From positions 20,311 to 58,680 of the forward strand of contig DDBN01000075.1 in the NCBI GenBank assembly GCA_002333145.1: a DNA stretch of 38,370 nt, written 5' to 3'. The notes beneath the pieces were generated by a model that worked only from the letters and a program-made list of their open reading frames with translations, did no database searches and had not been told where the DNA came from. The position numbers and the translations under genes were made by a program. This document shows, in pieces, positions 25,501 to 33,254 of this stretch. Within the stretch, counting starts at the first letter, position 1, and every line of letters starts with the position of its first letter. Source of the stretch: Moraxellaceae bacterium UBA2031 (GTDB lineage Bacteria > Pseudomonadota > Gammaproteobacteria > Pseudomonadales > Moraxellaceae).

Positions 25501-25663
25501 TGAAGGTTCTCCCTCATAAGAGTTTTGAAAAGCAAATATGCCTTACTACATTTGAAAAAATAACACAAAAAAAAAGTAGGTGGTAGAAAATACAATCACT
25601 TGGCGTTGTTTTTTTGGTATTTTTATTAAAAAAACACCAAAAAAGTCATTTTTGAGGTTTTAG

Positions 25664-25909
25664 AAATCATTTTCACTGGTTATTACTTTCGAATTTATTC
25701 AACTTCATCAATCTGATTATCTCATTCCAAACTCGACAAACGGGTTCGAGGAAGGCCCGAAAAGAATATTCATCGCAAAGAAAAGCGAATCAGATGCGCT
25801 ATTCATCAACACAAAAAAGGGAGTAAACCTGTTCTCAACACCCTTATTAATAAAAATTAAACATCGTGCTGACAGCCTAAGCCCTAAACAACATGTCAGA
25901 ACAACATGA
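25664..25909 (+). pseudogene. Possible gene remnant: open frame with no start codon
   Basis: The plus frame from 25664 (just after a TAG) to the TGA at 25907 encodes about 81 residues, including NGFEEGPKRIFIAKKSESDA and further on NTKKGVNLFSTPLLIKIK. The mix of charged and hydrophobic residues looks like protein rather than noise, but there is no in-frame ATG, GTG or TTG. No family is recognised. It could be a decayed gene or chance in AT-rich DNA. Confidence 0.25.
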
Positions 25910-25982
25910 ATGTTATCGGCATACAAAAGGCATTACAGGTATCGCCAAATTGATGATCAATAATTACGTTTAATAGAATAAA

Positions 25983-26020
25983 ATTAGATTAGCTGTCCAT
26001 CCGTACAGCTAATCTAATTA
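25983..26020. repeat. Perfect 15-bp inverted repeat in the AT-rich island
   Basis: AATTAGATTAGCTGT at 25983-25997 is exactly complementary to ACAGCTAATCTAATT at 26006-26020, with an 8-base loop CCATCCGT. No T tract follows on the plus strand; on the minus strand TTTTATT overlaps its end. It lies 49 bases before the separate hemH terminator. It could be an operator, a small-RNA terminator or a remnant mobile-element end. Confidence 0.75.
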
Positions 26021-26068
26021 ATAAATGGTCTCTGAATACCAGCCAGACTCATCGCTATCAGAACGCAA

Positions 26069-26106
26069 AAACGACAACGCCCCACTTTTGCGGGGCGTTG
26101 TCGTTT
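26069..26106 (-). terminator. Intrinsic terminator of hemH
   Basis: AAACGACAACGCCCC at 26069-26083 pairs perfectly with GGGGCGTTGTCGTTT at 26092-26106 around an 8-base loop. On the minus strand a T5 tract follows. It begins about 10 bases after the hemH stop codon. Confidence 0.9.
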
Positions 26107-26116
26107 AACGAAGCGA

Positions 26117-27127
26117 TCAGTTGGCTAAAAATGCTTCCAGATGCGGCCTGACCAATGCGGTCATCATGGCGATATGATCCGGACGAACATTAAGGGCTGG
26201 AATGTAGGCGTACTCCTTTCCTCCCGCATGAAGGAATATCTCTTTATTTTCTTCTGCAATCTCCTCCAACGTCTCCAGACAGTCTGCTGAAAACGCCGGA
26301 CACAGCACCTGAACACTCTTTACGCCCTGTTGTCCCCAAGACTCAAGGGATGCATCGGTATATGGCTTAACCCATTCCTGAAAACCAAAACGTGACTGAA
26401 AACTGCAAAGCCAAGCATCATCGGGAAGATTAAGCGCAGCCGCCACTTGTCTGGCAGTTTCATGGCAGCGCTCTGGATAAGGATCGCCCTTGTCAGCATA
26501 GGGCTGGGGAATGCCATGAAACGAAAATAACAGTTTTTCAGATGTCCCATGCTTGAGCCGGTGACCCTGTATCGATGCAGCCAATGCCGCGATATAAACT
26601 GGATGCTGGAAATAATCCTTAATGATGACCATAGAAGGTAGATTGCGTCGGCCAAACTGCCAGCGTGCTACGGCATCATAAACAGGGGCTGTTGATGTTG
26701 CCGAAAACTGAGGAAATAAAGGCAAGACAATAATCTGGTCCACACCCTCCGCCATCAACCCATCCAACGCCGAGGCCAATGAGGGATTGCCATACGTCAT
26801 GGCGGGCACCACACGGATGTCTGCCGATGGTACAGCAGCATCAAGTTGCTCCTGCAGCTTTACACTTTGCTCGAGCAATATGCGACGCATTGGCGAGTTA
26901 CCATTCGTCTCCCAGATCGACTGATACAGGCGAGCCACTCGTTTAGGCCTGAACGGCAAAATGAATGCATTAAGGATGAGCCACCAAACTGGCTTCGGTA
27001 CCTCGATCACGCGCGAGTCAGACAGAAACTCTCGCAAGAAACGCCTGACCGCAGACGCGGTTGGAGCATCCGGTGTTCCCAGATTGGCTAAAACCACCCC
27101 TAAACGTTTTTTTGGCGGCGCTGACAT
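26117..27127 (-). CDS. hemH: Ferrochelatase
   Basis: This enzyme inserts Fe2+ into protoporphyrin IX, the last step of protoheme synthesis. From the ATG at 27127 it has 336 residues; a longer frame from 27166 adds 13 residues unlike the family, and AGGAG lies 9 bases before the chosen ATG. The family start GVVLANLGTPDAPT is present, the catalytic His204 lies in LLFSFHGIP, and the conserved Glu285 in CLETLEEI. The proximity to the ccm genes, which consume heme, fits functionally, although adk and a terminator lie between. Confidence 0.95.
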   Translation of the reverse strand: MSAPPKKRLGVVLANLGTPDAPTASAVRRFLREFLSDSRVIEVPKPVWWLILNAFILPFRPKRVARLYQSIWETNGNSPMRRILLEQSVKLQEQLDAAVPSADIRVVPAMTYGNPSLASALDGLMAEGVDQIIVLPLFPQFSATSTAPVYDAVARWQFGRRNLPSMVIIKDYFQHPVYIAALAASIQGHRLKHGTSEKLLFSFHGIPQPYADKGDPYPERCHETARQVAAALNLPDDAWLCSFQSRFGFQEWVKPYTDASLESWGQQGVKSVQVLCPAFSADCLETLEEIAEENKEIFLHAGGKEYAYIPALNVRPDHIAMMTALVRPHLEAFLAN

Positions 27128-27213
27128 AAACTCAATCTCCTGATACGAATAGCCCGATTTAAACAAATTCGCCGCCTAGCTTGAAGTGAACACCCGCTAG
27201 GTCGGCACAAAGC

Positions 27214-27240
27214 AAAACGCCGTGCATTGCACGGCGTTTT
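27214..27240 (-). terminator. Intrinsic terminator of adk
   Basis: AAAACGCCGTGC at 27214-27225 pairs with GCACGGCGTTTT at 27229-27240, a 12-bp perfect stem with a three-base loop. T4 follows the GC stem on either strand. It separates adk from hemH. Confidence 0.85.
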
Positions 27241-27248
27241 GGGGAAAA

Positions 27249-27295
27249 GAGCTAACGCTCTCTTCAGTAATACAACCTAAAGAAGACGTTAGCTC
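27249..27295 (-). repeat. Hairpin spanning the adk stop codon
   Basis: GAGCTAACG at 27249-27257 is complementary to CGTTAGCTC at 27287-27295, and TCTTC/GAAGA inside extends the stem after a 3-base bulge. The right arm includes the adk stop codon (27289-27291). It precedes the adk terminator, so the mRNA would carry two consecutive hairpins. It may stabilise the 3' end. Confidence 0.5.
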
Positions 27296-27942
27296 AGAAT
27301 GGCAATGACCTTGGCAGAGATTTCATCAACCTGGCCCACGCCAACAATACAAGTATAGGTAGGTGCCTTAGCCGATCCGTTCTCAGCCAGCTTCTGGTAG
27401 AAGGCGACCAGCTGCTTTGTTTGCGTATGATAGATATCCAGACGCTTCTTTACGGTTTCCTCAAGATCATCGTCACGCTGCACCAAGTCTTCACCAGACA
27501 CATCATCTTTACCCACAACCTTTGGTGGGCTGTACTTCACATGATAGATACGGCCTGATGCAGGATGAACACGACGACCAGAAAGTCGCTCAATGATTAC
27601 GGCATCCGGCACATCGATCTCAATAACGTGATCAATATCGACACCTGCCTCTATCATGGCCTCAGCCTGAGGGATGGTGCGGGGAAAGCCGTCAAACAGA
27701 AAGCCTTTGGCGCAATCTGCATGGGTAATACGATCCTTGACCAATCCAATGATGATCTCATCAGACACAAGTCCACCCGCATCCATAATTTTCTTGGCAG
27801 CCACACCCAATGCAGTGCCGGCCTTGACCGCGGCGCGCAGCATATCGCCCGTCGATATCTGGGGAATACCGAACTTCTGCATGATGAGTTGGGCTTGTGT
27901 GCCCTTACCTGCTCCGGGAGCCCCCAGAAGAATGATACGCAT
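27289..27942 (-). CDS. adk: Adenylate kinase
   Basis: This enzyme interconverts ATP + AMP and 2 ADP. It has 217 residues, close to the E. coli enzyme. The P-loop GAPGAGKGTQ is at 7-16, the AMP-binding STGDMLRAAV is near 31-40, FDGFPRTIPQAEAM near 83-96, and a long-type LID follows with SGRRVHPASGRIYHV. No zinc-binding cysteines are present in the LID. The ATG at 27942 begins MRIILLGAPG directly. The 180 bases upstream, to ccmI, hold no gene I can see. Confidence 0.98.
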   Translation of the reverse strand: MRIILLGAPGAGKGTQAQLIMQKFGIPQISTGDMLRAAVKAGTALGVAAKKIMDAGGLVSDEIIIGLVKDRITHADCAKGFLFDGFPRTIPQAEAMIEAGVDIDHVIEIDVPDAVIIERLSGRRVHPASGRIYHVKYSPPKVVGKDDVSGEDLVQRDDDLEETVKKRLDIYHTQTKQLVAFYQKLAENGSAKAPTYTCIVGVGQVDEISAKVIAILS

Positions 27943-28122
27943 AGTGGTGTAACTCCAAAATCAGCGGAAATTTAGCTTCCAAGGCAAGCAGCCCATGACA
28001 ACGTACGGTCTTTTTTAAGGCCGAGTGGGTCTGTATTTGCCAATGACGGGAATCGGGCAAAGATACACTCGACACCCACCAATCACAAGCAGACCCGTTT
28101 AGTCGCGCTATGCGACATGCAC

Positions 28123-29376
28123 TTATGGAATAACGGAGTTGAGCCGCAACGCTACCTTTTGAGAGTCTGCCCCCTGACGTACCGGTACCGCGACTGCCTC
28201 TATATCGCCAGTGCGCTTTTCCGGTGAGCCGTGCCGCGAAATCCGTGCCTCAATGACAATTTCCTGCACCGATGATAAAGGCTGGTCAGGCAACATGCTT
28301 GTTGCATCATCCAGCTCAACCGTAATCGGAAGCTCGCTGGCTTTACGCTTTACCACGGCCAAGGGCATGGGGGGCCCTTTCAATGCCCGAGCAAAAATAT
28401 ATACCACGTCATCAGGAGCAAACCGCTCACTGACCCCTTTATCTACCTGAACCGTAACAGTCAGTCTGGCCGAGCGAGTAACGGGACCCGCCTGTAAACG
28501 GGTGCGTGCATCGGCCAGCGCTTTGGCGACCTCCTGCATAGCCACGGATGTGTCATTTGGTTCACGCTGCTGACGCACTTGAATTAGTTGCTCCAGCACC
28601 GGCACAGCAAGAGCATATTCTTCACTGCGCCATGCCCCCAGACCAAGCAACAGTAGTGCACCTTCATGAGCAGGTTCACGCTGAACAATACTGGAAAGCA
28701 GGCTACGGCTCAGATCATCCAGTTGCCCCTGATTACTAAAAATACGTGCTTGGGCAAAGGTAAGGGCATAACGGGTTTCCTCCGGCTTCAAGCGCCATGC
28801 GCGCTCAAACGCCGTCATGGCAGGAGCCAGCATTTCTGCCTGCACGTAGGCAACCCCCAATGTGAACCAGCCCTCTGGCTGCTCAGGATTTTGCTGCAGT
28901 TGATACTGCATGCCCTGAATAATTTCTTGAAGAGAGTGCTTGTTCTCACCATCTGATGGCGGCTTGCCCTCCATCAGTCGCTGTGCGGCAGGGCCAACTG
29001 ATTGCTGCACCTGCCACCATTGAGATACTTCAGGCGAACGCAGTACGGTCGAGTAGAACAACAAAGAGCCTGCTGTTGTGACAATCGCTAGCACAAGTGG
29101 CAAACGCCATGAGCGTGTTTCGTGCAAGGCAGGGGCGTCTATATCCAACGTCAACAAGTTGCGCTGCAAGTCTGTCTTCAGGTCACGAAAAGTATCCGTA
29201 TCAATACGACCTTCGTCGTGATCAGCCTCAAGCTCTGTCATGCGCTCTTGGAAAACTCGCCGATTAAGCACTATCAGAGAGGCTTCATTATTACGAGGCG
29301 CACGCCACAATGGCCACAGTACAGCCAGAATCACTGCTACCGAAAAAATGCCGGCGACTATCCAGAAAGAAATCAT
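28123..29376 (-). CDS. ccmI: Cytochrome c-type biogenesis protein CcmI
   Basis: This is the apocytochrome c chaperone of the system I maturation pathway. The 417-residue protein has the N-terminal membrane region of CcmI: a first helix at about 4-24, a cytoplasmic coiled segment with RVFQERMTELEADHDEGRID, and a second helix at about 90-110. TPR repeats follow (about 155-290), visible in GWFTLGVAYVQAEMLAPAMT, and a C-terminal periplasmic domain. The start lies 9 bases after the ccmH stop, and the Shine-Dalgarno is weak. It is the last gene of the ccmFGHI operon. Confidence 0.92.
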   Translation of the reverse strand: MISFWIVAGIFSVAVILAVLWPLWRAPRNNEASLIVLNRRVFQERMTELEADHDEGRIDTDTFRDLKTDLQRNLLTLDIDAPALHETRSWRLPLVLAIVTTAGSLLFYSTVLRSPEVSQWWQVQQSVGPAAQRLMEGKPPSDGENKHSLQEIIQGMQYQLQQNPEQPEGWFTLGVAYVQAEMLAPAMTAFERAWRLKPEETRYALTFAQARIFSNQGQLDDLSRSLLSSIVQREPAHEGALLLLGLGAWRSEEYALAVPVLEQLIQVRQQREPNDTSVAMQEVAKALADARTRLQAGPVTRSARLTVTVQVDKGVSERFAPDDVVYIFARALKGPPMPLAVVKRKASELPITVELDDATSMLPDQPLSSVQEIVIEARISRHGSPEKRTGDIEAVAVPVRQGADSQKVALRLNSVIP

Positions 29377-29385
29377 ATTCGCGGA

Positions 29386-29853
29386 TCAACCTTTTGAAGA
29401 GAGATCATCATTGAGAATCCGTGTCAGTCGCACCTGCTCCTCTGCAGACATGGCGGCAGAATGCTCGGTCGGACGACGGCGTACCCGCCAGATAATGACT
29501 ACGGCCACCAGCAGCAACAGCGTAAAAGGTCCTGCCCACAACAATAATGTCGAGCCCCTTACCGGCGGTTTATAGGTAATGAAGTCACCATAGCGCTCCA
29601 CGAGATATCCCCGTATCTCTTCATCGGACTTGCCCTGTTGCAACAGTTCAAAAGTCCGATTTTTGAGATCCGTCGCCACACCAGCATCCGAGCCGGCAAG
29701 ATTTTGGTTCTGGCATTTCGGGCAACGCAGCTCCTCGATGAGATGCCGATAACGCTGCTCCTGCTCCGGAGACTCAAACTCGTAAACATCGATAGCCGCT
29801 ATGGCCTGCAGGCTTGTCACCATCAGCAGGATGGAGAGAAAAAACTTCATCAT
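29386..29853 (-). CDS. ccmH: Cytochrome c-type biogenesis protein CcmH
   Basis: This 155-residue membrane-anchored thiol-disulfide protein reduces the CXXC of apocytochrome c before heme attachment. It has a cleavable signal peptide ending near AIAA (about residue 20), the redox motif LRCPKCQNQN with Cys44 and Cys47, the family segment GYLVERYGDFITYKPP, and one C-terminal membrane helix at about 107-124. Its start overlaps the ccmG stop by 4 bases. Confidence 0.95.
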   Translation of the reverse strand: MMKFFLSILLMVTSLQAIAAIDVYEFESPEQEQRYRHLIEELRCPKCQNQNLAGSDAGVATDLKNRTFELLQQGKSDEEIRGYLVERYGDFITYKPPVRGSTLLLWAGPFTLLLLVAVVIIWRVRRRPTEHSAAMSAEEQVRLTRILNDDLSSKG

Positions 29854-30416
29854 TCCGTCTCCTCTGGCAAAGCCTTACCCGCCTGCAATGCCTCGAAACG
29901 AGGCTTGAGGTCCGTCTCCCATTTTTGAAGATCGAGCACGCCAACAAGGCGGTACCGGATATTACCTTCACGATCCAGAAGATATGTTTCTGGCGCACCA
30001 TATACGCCCAGATCAATGCCCAGATTGCCGCTGTCATCAACAACCGTGAATTGGAAAGGATTGCCATGCAGCTCAAGGTATTTTACGGCCGCCTCACGAA
30101 TATCCTTGTAGTTCACACCAACAATACGAACCCCTTGTCGCGCCATTTCCATCAGCACGGGATGCTCTACCTGACAGGAAATGCACCAAGTGGCCCAGAC
30201 ATTAAGAACAGTGACATGGCCCTTAAAATCCTCCGCAGATAGCAGACGATCCGGCTCTGTCAGAGATGAGAGGCTGAATGCTGGCATCGGCTGCCCAAGC
30301 CGTGCAGATGGCAACACGCCAGGATCGGTTCCTAGCCGGCTTCCCAACAAAACAGCCAGGCCTACAAACAGGAGAAGCGGCACGGTATACAGTGCAATAC
30401 GTAAGGGCTTCTTCAT
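29850..30416 (-). CDS. ccmG: Thiol:disulfide interchange protein CcmG/DsbE
   Basis: This 188-residue periplasmic thioredoxin-fold protein is tethered by an N-terminal helix (about 7-26). The active site is WATWCISC with Cys78 and Cys81. GVYGAPETYLLDREG includes the cis-proline region typical of CcmG/DsbE. It passes electrons from DsbD (CcdA) towards apocytochrome c or CcmH. ATGA overlaps link it to both ccmF and ccmH. Confidence 0.95.
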   Translation of the reverse strand: MKKPLRIALYTVPLLLFVGLAVLLGSRLGTDPGVLPSARLGQPMPAFSLSSLTEPDRLLSAEDFKGHVTVLNVWATWCISCQVEHPVLMEMARQGVRIVGVNYKDIREAAVKYLELHGNPFQFTVVDDSGNLGIDLGVYGAPETYLLDREGNIRYRLVGVLDLQKWETDLKPRFEALQAGKALPEETE

Positions 30417-32389
30417 TGAGTGTGCCCCCCTGCCATCGCCGTCTTATCTTCTTTCACCTTGATGCGATAACGACGATCCGAGGCAGCCAAAAGCCCGCCT
30501 GCGGTCATAAACAATGCCCCCAACCATATCCAACGAATAAACGGCTTATGGTAAAGACGCACAGCCCAAGCATCACCGTCGAGTTGCTCTCCCATGGCCA
30601 CATAGAGGTCACGGAAAAGACCAGCATCAATGGCGGCTTCTGTCATGGTATTGCGTTGCACAAAGTAGAAGCGCTTCTCCGGATGCATCACCGCCACCTG
30701 CTGATCACCACGATAAACATCCATCGTCCCGCGCATAGCTGAGTAGTTAGGGCCTTTGTGTGTCTCGACACCGCGGAACACAAAGCGGTATTGGTCCACC
30801 TCGGCACTGTCGCCCGGAGCCATGCGTACATCACGCTCAATGCTATACACCGACGTGAACGCCACCCCAAGTACCATGATGACCAAGCCCATATGTGCTG
30901 TTTGCATACCGACGTAGCTGCGCGGAAGACGACGCAACCCAGCCCACCAGCCTGCCCTTGCCGTACTCACTTTTCGGGCAATATCACGCAGTGCCGCAAG
31001 CACCACCCAACTGGATGCAATTGATGCCAAGATGACACCCACATTCGCTTTAGCAAACAGAACGAGAGGCAAAACAACACCAATCACCGTAGCCGCTCCC
31101 AAGATCTTGCCGAAGGGAAGTAGCAGTGTGCGAGCATCGTGTCGCTTCCAGTTTGATTGCACTCCTGGAGCCATAAAGAGCATGAGCAAAAGCGTCAGAG
31201 GAACAAACAGCAGATTAAAATATGGCGCCCCCACTGAAATTTTGCCCAGATTAAAAGCGTCGGCCACTAGCGGAAAAAGTGTTCCGAGGAAAACTACCGT
31301 TGTTGCCGTTAGCAACAGCAGGTTATTCGCCATCAAAAACATTTCGCGTGACACCAACTCATAACGAGATTCGTTAGCAAGCGAGCCCGCACGTGCGGCA
31401 AAGAGCGTCAGTGACCCACCTATTACTACGGCCAGAATACCCAGCACAAACAGACCACGCTCCGGATCAGCCGCAAAGGCATGCACAGAGGTCAGCACAC
31501 CAGAACGCACTAAAAAAGTTCCAAGTAGGCTGAGCGCAAAAGCGATGATGGCCAGCATGACCGTCCATGCCTTGAACACGCCGCGCTTTTCCGTCACTGC
31601 AAGCGAATGAATAAGCGCTGTGCCTGCCAGCCACGGCATAAAGGAAGCGTTCTCTACCGGGTCCCAAAACCACCAGCCGCCCCAGCCAAGCTCGTAATAC
31701 GCCCACCAAGAGCCCAGCGCGATACCCAGCGTTAGGAAACACCAGGCCGCCACTGCCCACGGACGCGACCAACGCGCCCAAGCCGAATCCAGACGCCCCC
31801 CCATCAGCCCTGCTAACGCAAACGCAAAGGGAACGGCAAAACCGACATAGCCCATATACAGCATAGGCGGATGAAAAATCAGGCCCGGATCCTGCAGAAG
31901 CGGATTGAGATCATTACCATCCGGGGGAAAGCCCGGCAGCAATCGACGAAATGGATTCGATGTCAGCAGAATAAAGAGAATGAACGCTACGCTGATGCCG
32001 CCAAGAATGGCGAGTACGCGCGCGACCATGTCACGAGGCAAACTACGGCTGAAGCGGGCTACTGCGGCGCCCCACAGCGACAGCACCAACGCCCAAAGGA
32101 GCAATGAGCCTTCATGCCCACCCCAAACAGCCGAAATCTTGTACCAGACAGGCAGCATCGTGTTGCTCTGCCGGGCAACATAATCAAGGGTAAAGTCATT
32201 ACGAATAAAGGCCAGCGTCAGCATGCCGAAGGAGAACAGCAGCAGCAGCAACTGTAACCAAGCAGCATTTCGGGCTACCGACTGGGCTCCTGGGTACCCT
32301 TTCCAAACCCCTACAACAGGGACAAGAAACTGCAGCACAGCCACTACCAGGGCCAGTACAAGCGCAAAATGACCAAGCTCTACGAGCAT
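30413..32389 (-). CDS. ccmF: Heme lyase subunit CcmF
   Basis: This 658-residue polytopic inner-membrane protein is part of the CcmFHI complex that ligates heme to apocytochrome c. The tryptophan-rich WWD heme-handling motif GWGGWWFWDPVENASF is at about 235-250. Conserved histidines include His173 (IFHPPMLYMGYVG) and one in WGGHEGSLLLW near 92. About 14-15 hydrophobic helices are visible. It is the first gene of the ccmFGHI operon; the ccmABCDE genes that usually precede it are not in this window, as fabA lies upstream in the opposite direction. Confidence 0.96.
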   Translation of the reverse strand: MLVELGHFALVLALVVAVLQFLVPVVGVWKGYPGAQSVARNAAWLQLLLLLFSFGMLTLAFIRNDFTLDYVARQSNTMLPVWYKISAVWGGHEGSLLLWALVLSLWGAAVARFSRSLPRDMVARVLAILGGISVAFILFILLTSNPFRRLLPGFPPDGNDLNPLLQDPGLIFHPPMLYMGYVGFAVPFAFALAGLMGGRLDSAWARWSRPWAVAAWCFLTLGIALGSWWAYYELGWGGWWFWDPVENASFMPWLAGTALIHSLAVTEKRGVFKAWTVMLAIIAFALSLLGTFLVRSGVLTSVHAFAADPERGLFVLGILAVVIGGSLTLFAARAGSLANESRYELVSREMFLMANNLLLLTATTVVFLGTLFPLVADAFNLGKISVGAPYFNLLFVPLTLLLMLFMAPGVQSNWKRHDARTLLLPFGKILGAATVIGVVLPLVLFAKANVGVILASIASSWVVLAALRDIARKVSTARAGWWAGLRRLPRSYVGMQTAHMGLVIMVLGVAFTSVYSIERDVRMAPGDSAEVDQYRFVFRGVETHKGPNYSAMRGTMDVYRGDQQVAVMHPEKRFYFVQRNTMTEAAIDAGLFRDLYVAMGEQLDGDAWAVRLYHKPFIRWIWLGALFMTAGGLLAASDRRYRIKVKEDKTAMAGGHTQ

Positions 32390-32463
32390 TGCAGACTCCT
32401 GAACGGGGGTGAATTAGCCACCCTTTTTCGCCGTAGAAAACACGTAACGGCTACGGCTGCGCC

Positions 32464-32491
32464 ATCATATACAGTGCCCCCAGCTTGTCCA
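32464..32491 (-). promoter_or_regulatory. Candidate sigma-70 promoter for ccmF
   Basis: On the minus strand, TGGACA (32486-32491) and TATGAT (32464-32469) are separated by 16 bases. Each matches the sigma-70 consensus at five of six positions. The -10 lies 74 bases upstream of the ccmF start. This is a pattern match only. Confidence 0.4.
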
Positions 32492-32587
32492 TAACAGGCA
32501 TGTAAATCCATGCCCGCCACAAGCACCAAAGTCACACATTTGGAAACAAGTTAGCCTCCTCCAGCAACCGGCCTGTCGCAGTTCGCC

Positions 32588-32596
32588 TGATACAAT
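32588..32596 (+). promoter_or_regulatory. Candidate extended -10 promoter of fabA
   Basis: TGATACAAT fits the extended -10 form TGnTATAAT with one mismatch, 46 bases before the fabA ATG. No strong -35 is seen, as is common for extended -10 promoters. The predicted start of transcription is near 32603, inside the inverted repeat described next. Confidence 0.5.
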
Positions 32597-32626
32597 CGCA
32601 CCGCCGTCAACCAGGCGGTTTGTATC
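32589..32626. promoter_or_regulatory. Inverted repeat overlapping the fabA -10: candidate operator
   Basis: GATACAA at 32589-32595 pairs with TTGTATC at 32620-32626, and ACCGCC at 32600-32605 with GGCGGT at 32614-32619. The left arm has four extra bases (TCGC). The left outer arm covers the -10 element. It could bind a repressor of unsaturated fatty-acid synthesis, or form a leader hairpin. I do not recognise it as a known FabR or DesT site. Confidence 0.45.
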
Positions 32627-32642
32627 GAGGATTGGCATTACA

Positions 32643-33155
32643 ATGCGCCCCAGCTCACTGAATCGTGATGACCTGCTTGCCTGTGCCCATGGCACCATGT
32701 TTGGTCCGGGCAATGCCCGCCTTCCCCTTCCCAATATGCTCATGATGGATCGTATCCCTCTTATTACTGATGAGGGTGGTCAGTATGGCAAGGGTGAAAT
32801 CATCGCCGAACTCGACATCAATCCAGACCTCTGGTTCTTCGGCTGTCACTTTGAATCTGATCCGGTCATGCCGGGCTGCCTAGGTGTTGATGCCATGTGG
32901 CAGCTGCTTGGCTTCTGGCTGGCTTGGCGTGGCAATCCGGGGCGCGGTCGTGCCTTGGGTGCTGGCGAAATCAAATTCTTTGGCCAAGTGTTGCCTCACC
33001 ATCAAAAGGTCACCTATCACATCGACATCAAACGCGTTGTTGAGCGCAAACTGGTCGTGGGAATCGCAGATGCCCGCATGCTGGTGGATGGCAAAGAAAT
33101 TTACTCCGCACAGGACCTGCGCTGCGGTCTTTTTACCAGTACTGAGAATTTTTGA
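32643..33155 (+). CDS. fabA: 3-hydroxydecanoyl-ACP dehydratase/isomerase
   Basis: This enzyme dehydrates 3-hydroxydecanoyl-ACP and isomerises trans-2- to cis-3-decenoyl-ACP, the branch point of anaerobic unsaturated fatty-acid synthesis. It has 170 residues. The active-site His69 lies in FFGCHFESDPVMPGCLG and Asp83 in GVDAMWQL, matching the E. coli pair. FGQVLP is also present. GAGG lies 12 bases before the ATG, which is longer than ideal. fabB follows after 99 bases without a T-tract terminator, so fabAB is an operon as in Pseudomonas. Confidence 0.98.
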   Translation: MRPSSLNRDDLLACAHGTMFGPGNARLPLPNMLMMDRIPLITDEGGQYGKGEIIAELDINPDLWFFGCHFESDPVMPGCLGVDAMWQLLGFWLAWRGNPGRGRALGAGEIKFFGQVLPHHQKVTYHIDIKRVVERKLVVGIADARMLVDGKEIYSAQDLRCGLFTSTENF

Positions 33156-33162
33156 CCTTATG

Positions 33163-33187
33163 CCCGTGCTGTTCCCTGCAGCACGGG
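33163..33187 (+). repeat. Intercistronic hairpin between fabA and fabB
   Basis: CCCGTGCTG at 33163-33171 pairs perfectly with CAGCACGGG at 33179-33187 around TTCCCTG. It begins 7 bases after the fabA stop. No T tract follows, so it is not a simple terminator. It could protect the fabA message or tune fabA:fabB ratios. Confidence 0.6.
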
Positions 33188-33254
33188 TTAGCTTACGGCC
33201 TATATAAAAAAAACTGCGAGCACAAACTGCCACCAGCAGATAAGAGGATCGATC

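Larger units (their letters stand above)
25501..26068. other. AT-rich intergenic island with no assignable gene
   Basis: This is the longest stretch in the window without a confident gene and is visibly far richer in A and T than its neighbours, with several A and T homopolymers at 25553-25660. It contains the promoter region of the histone H1-like gene, a perfect 15-bp inverted repeat at 25983-26020, and an open plus-strand frame at 25664-25909 with protein-like composition but no start codon. A 69-codon minus-strand frame at 25717-25926 is also open, but has no ribosome site I can defend. Confidence 0.7.

Noticed and set aside
24836..25519. Plus-strand Ala-rich open frames opposite the histone H1-like gene
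   Set aside because: They are reverse-complement shadows of GC-skewed Ala/Lys codons. The minus-strand reading has a family match, a ribosome site and a terminator.
25717..25926. A 69-codon minus-strand open frame in the AT-rich island
   Set aside because: There is no good Shine-Dalgarno and no recognisable domain, and its composition is not convincing. The opposite-strand frame looks more protein-like, so neither is called as a gene.
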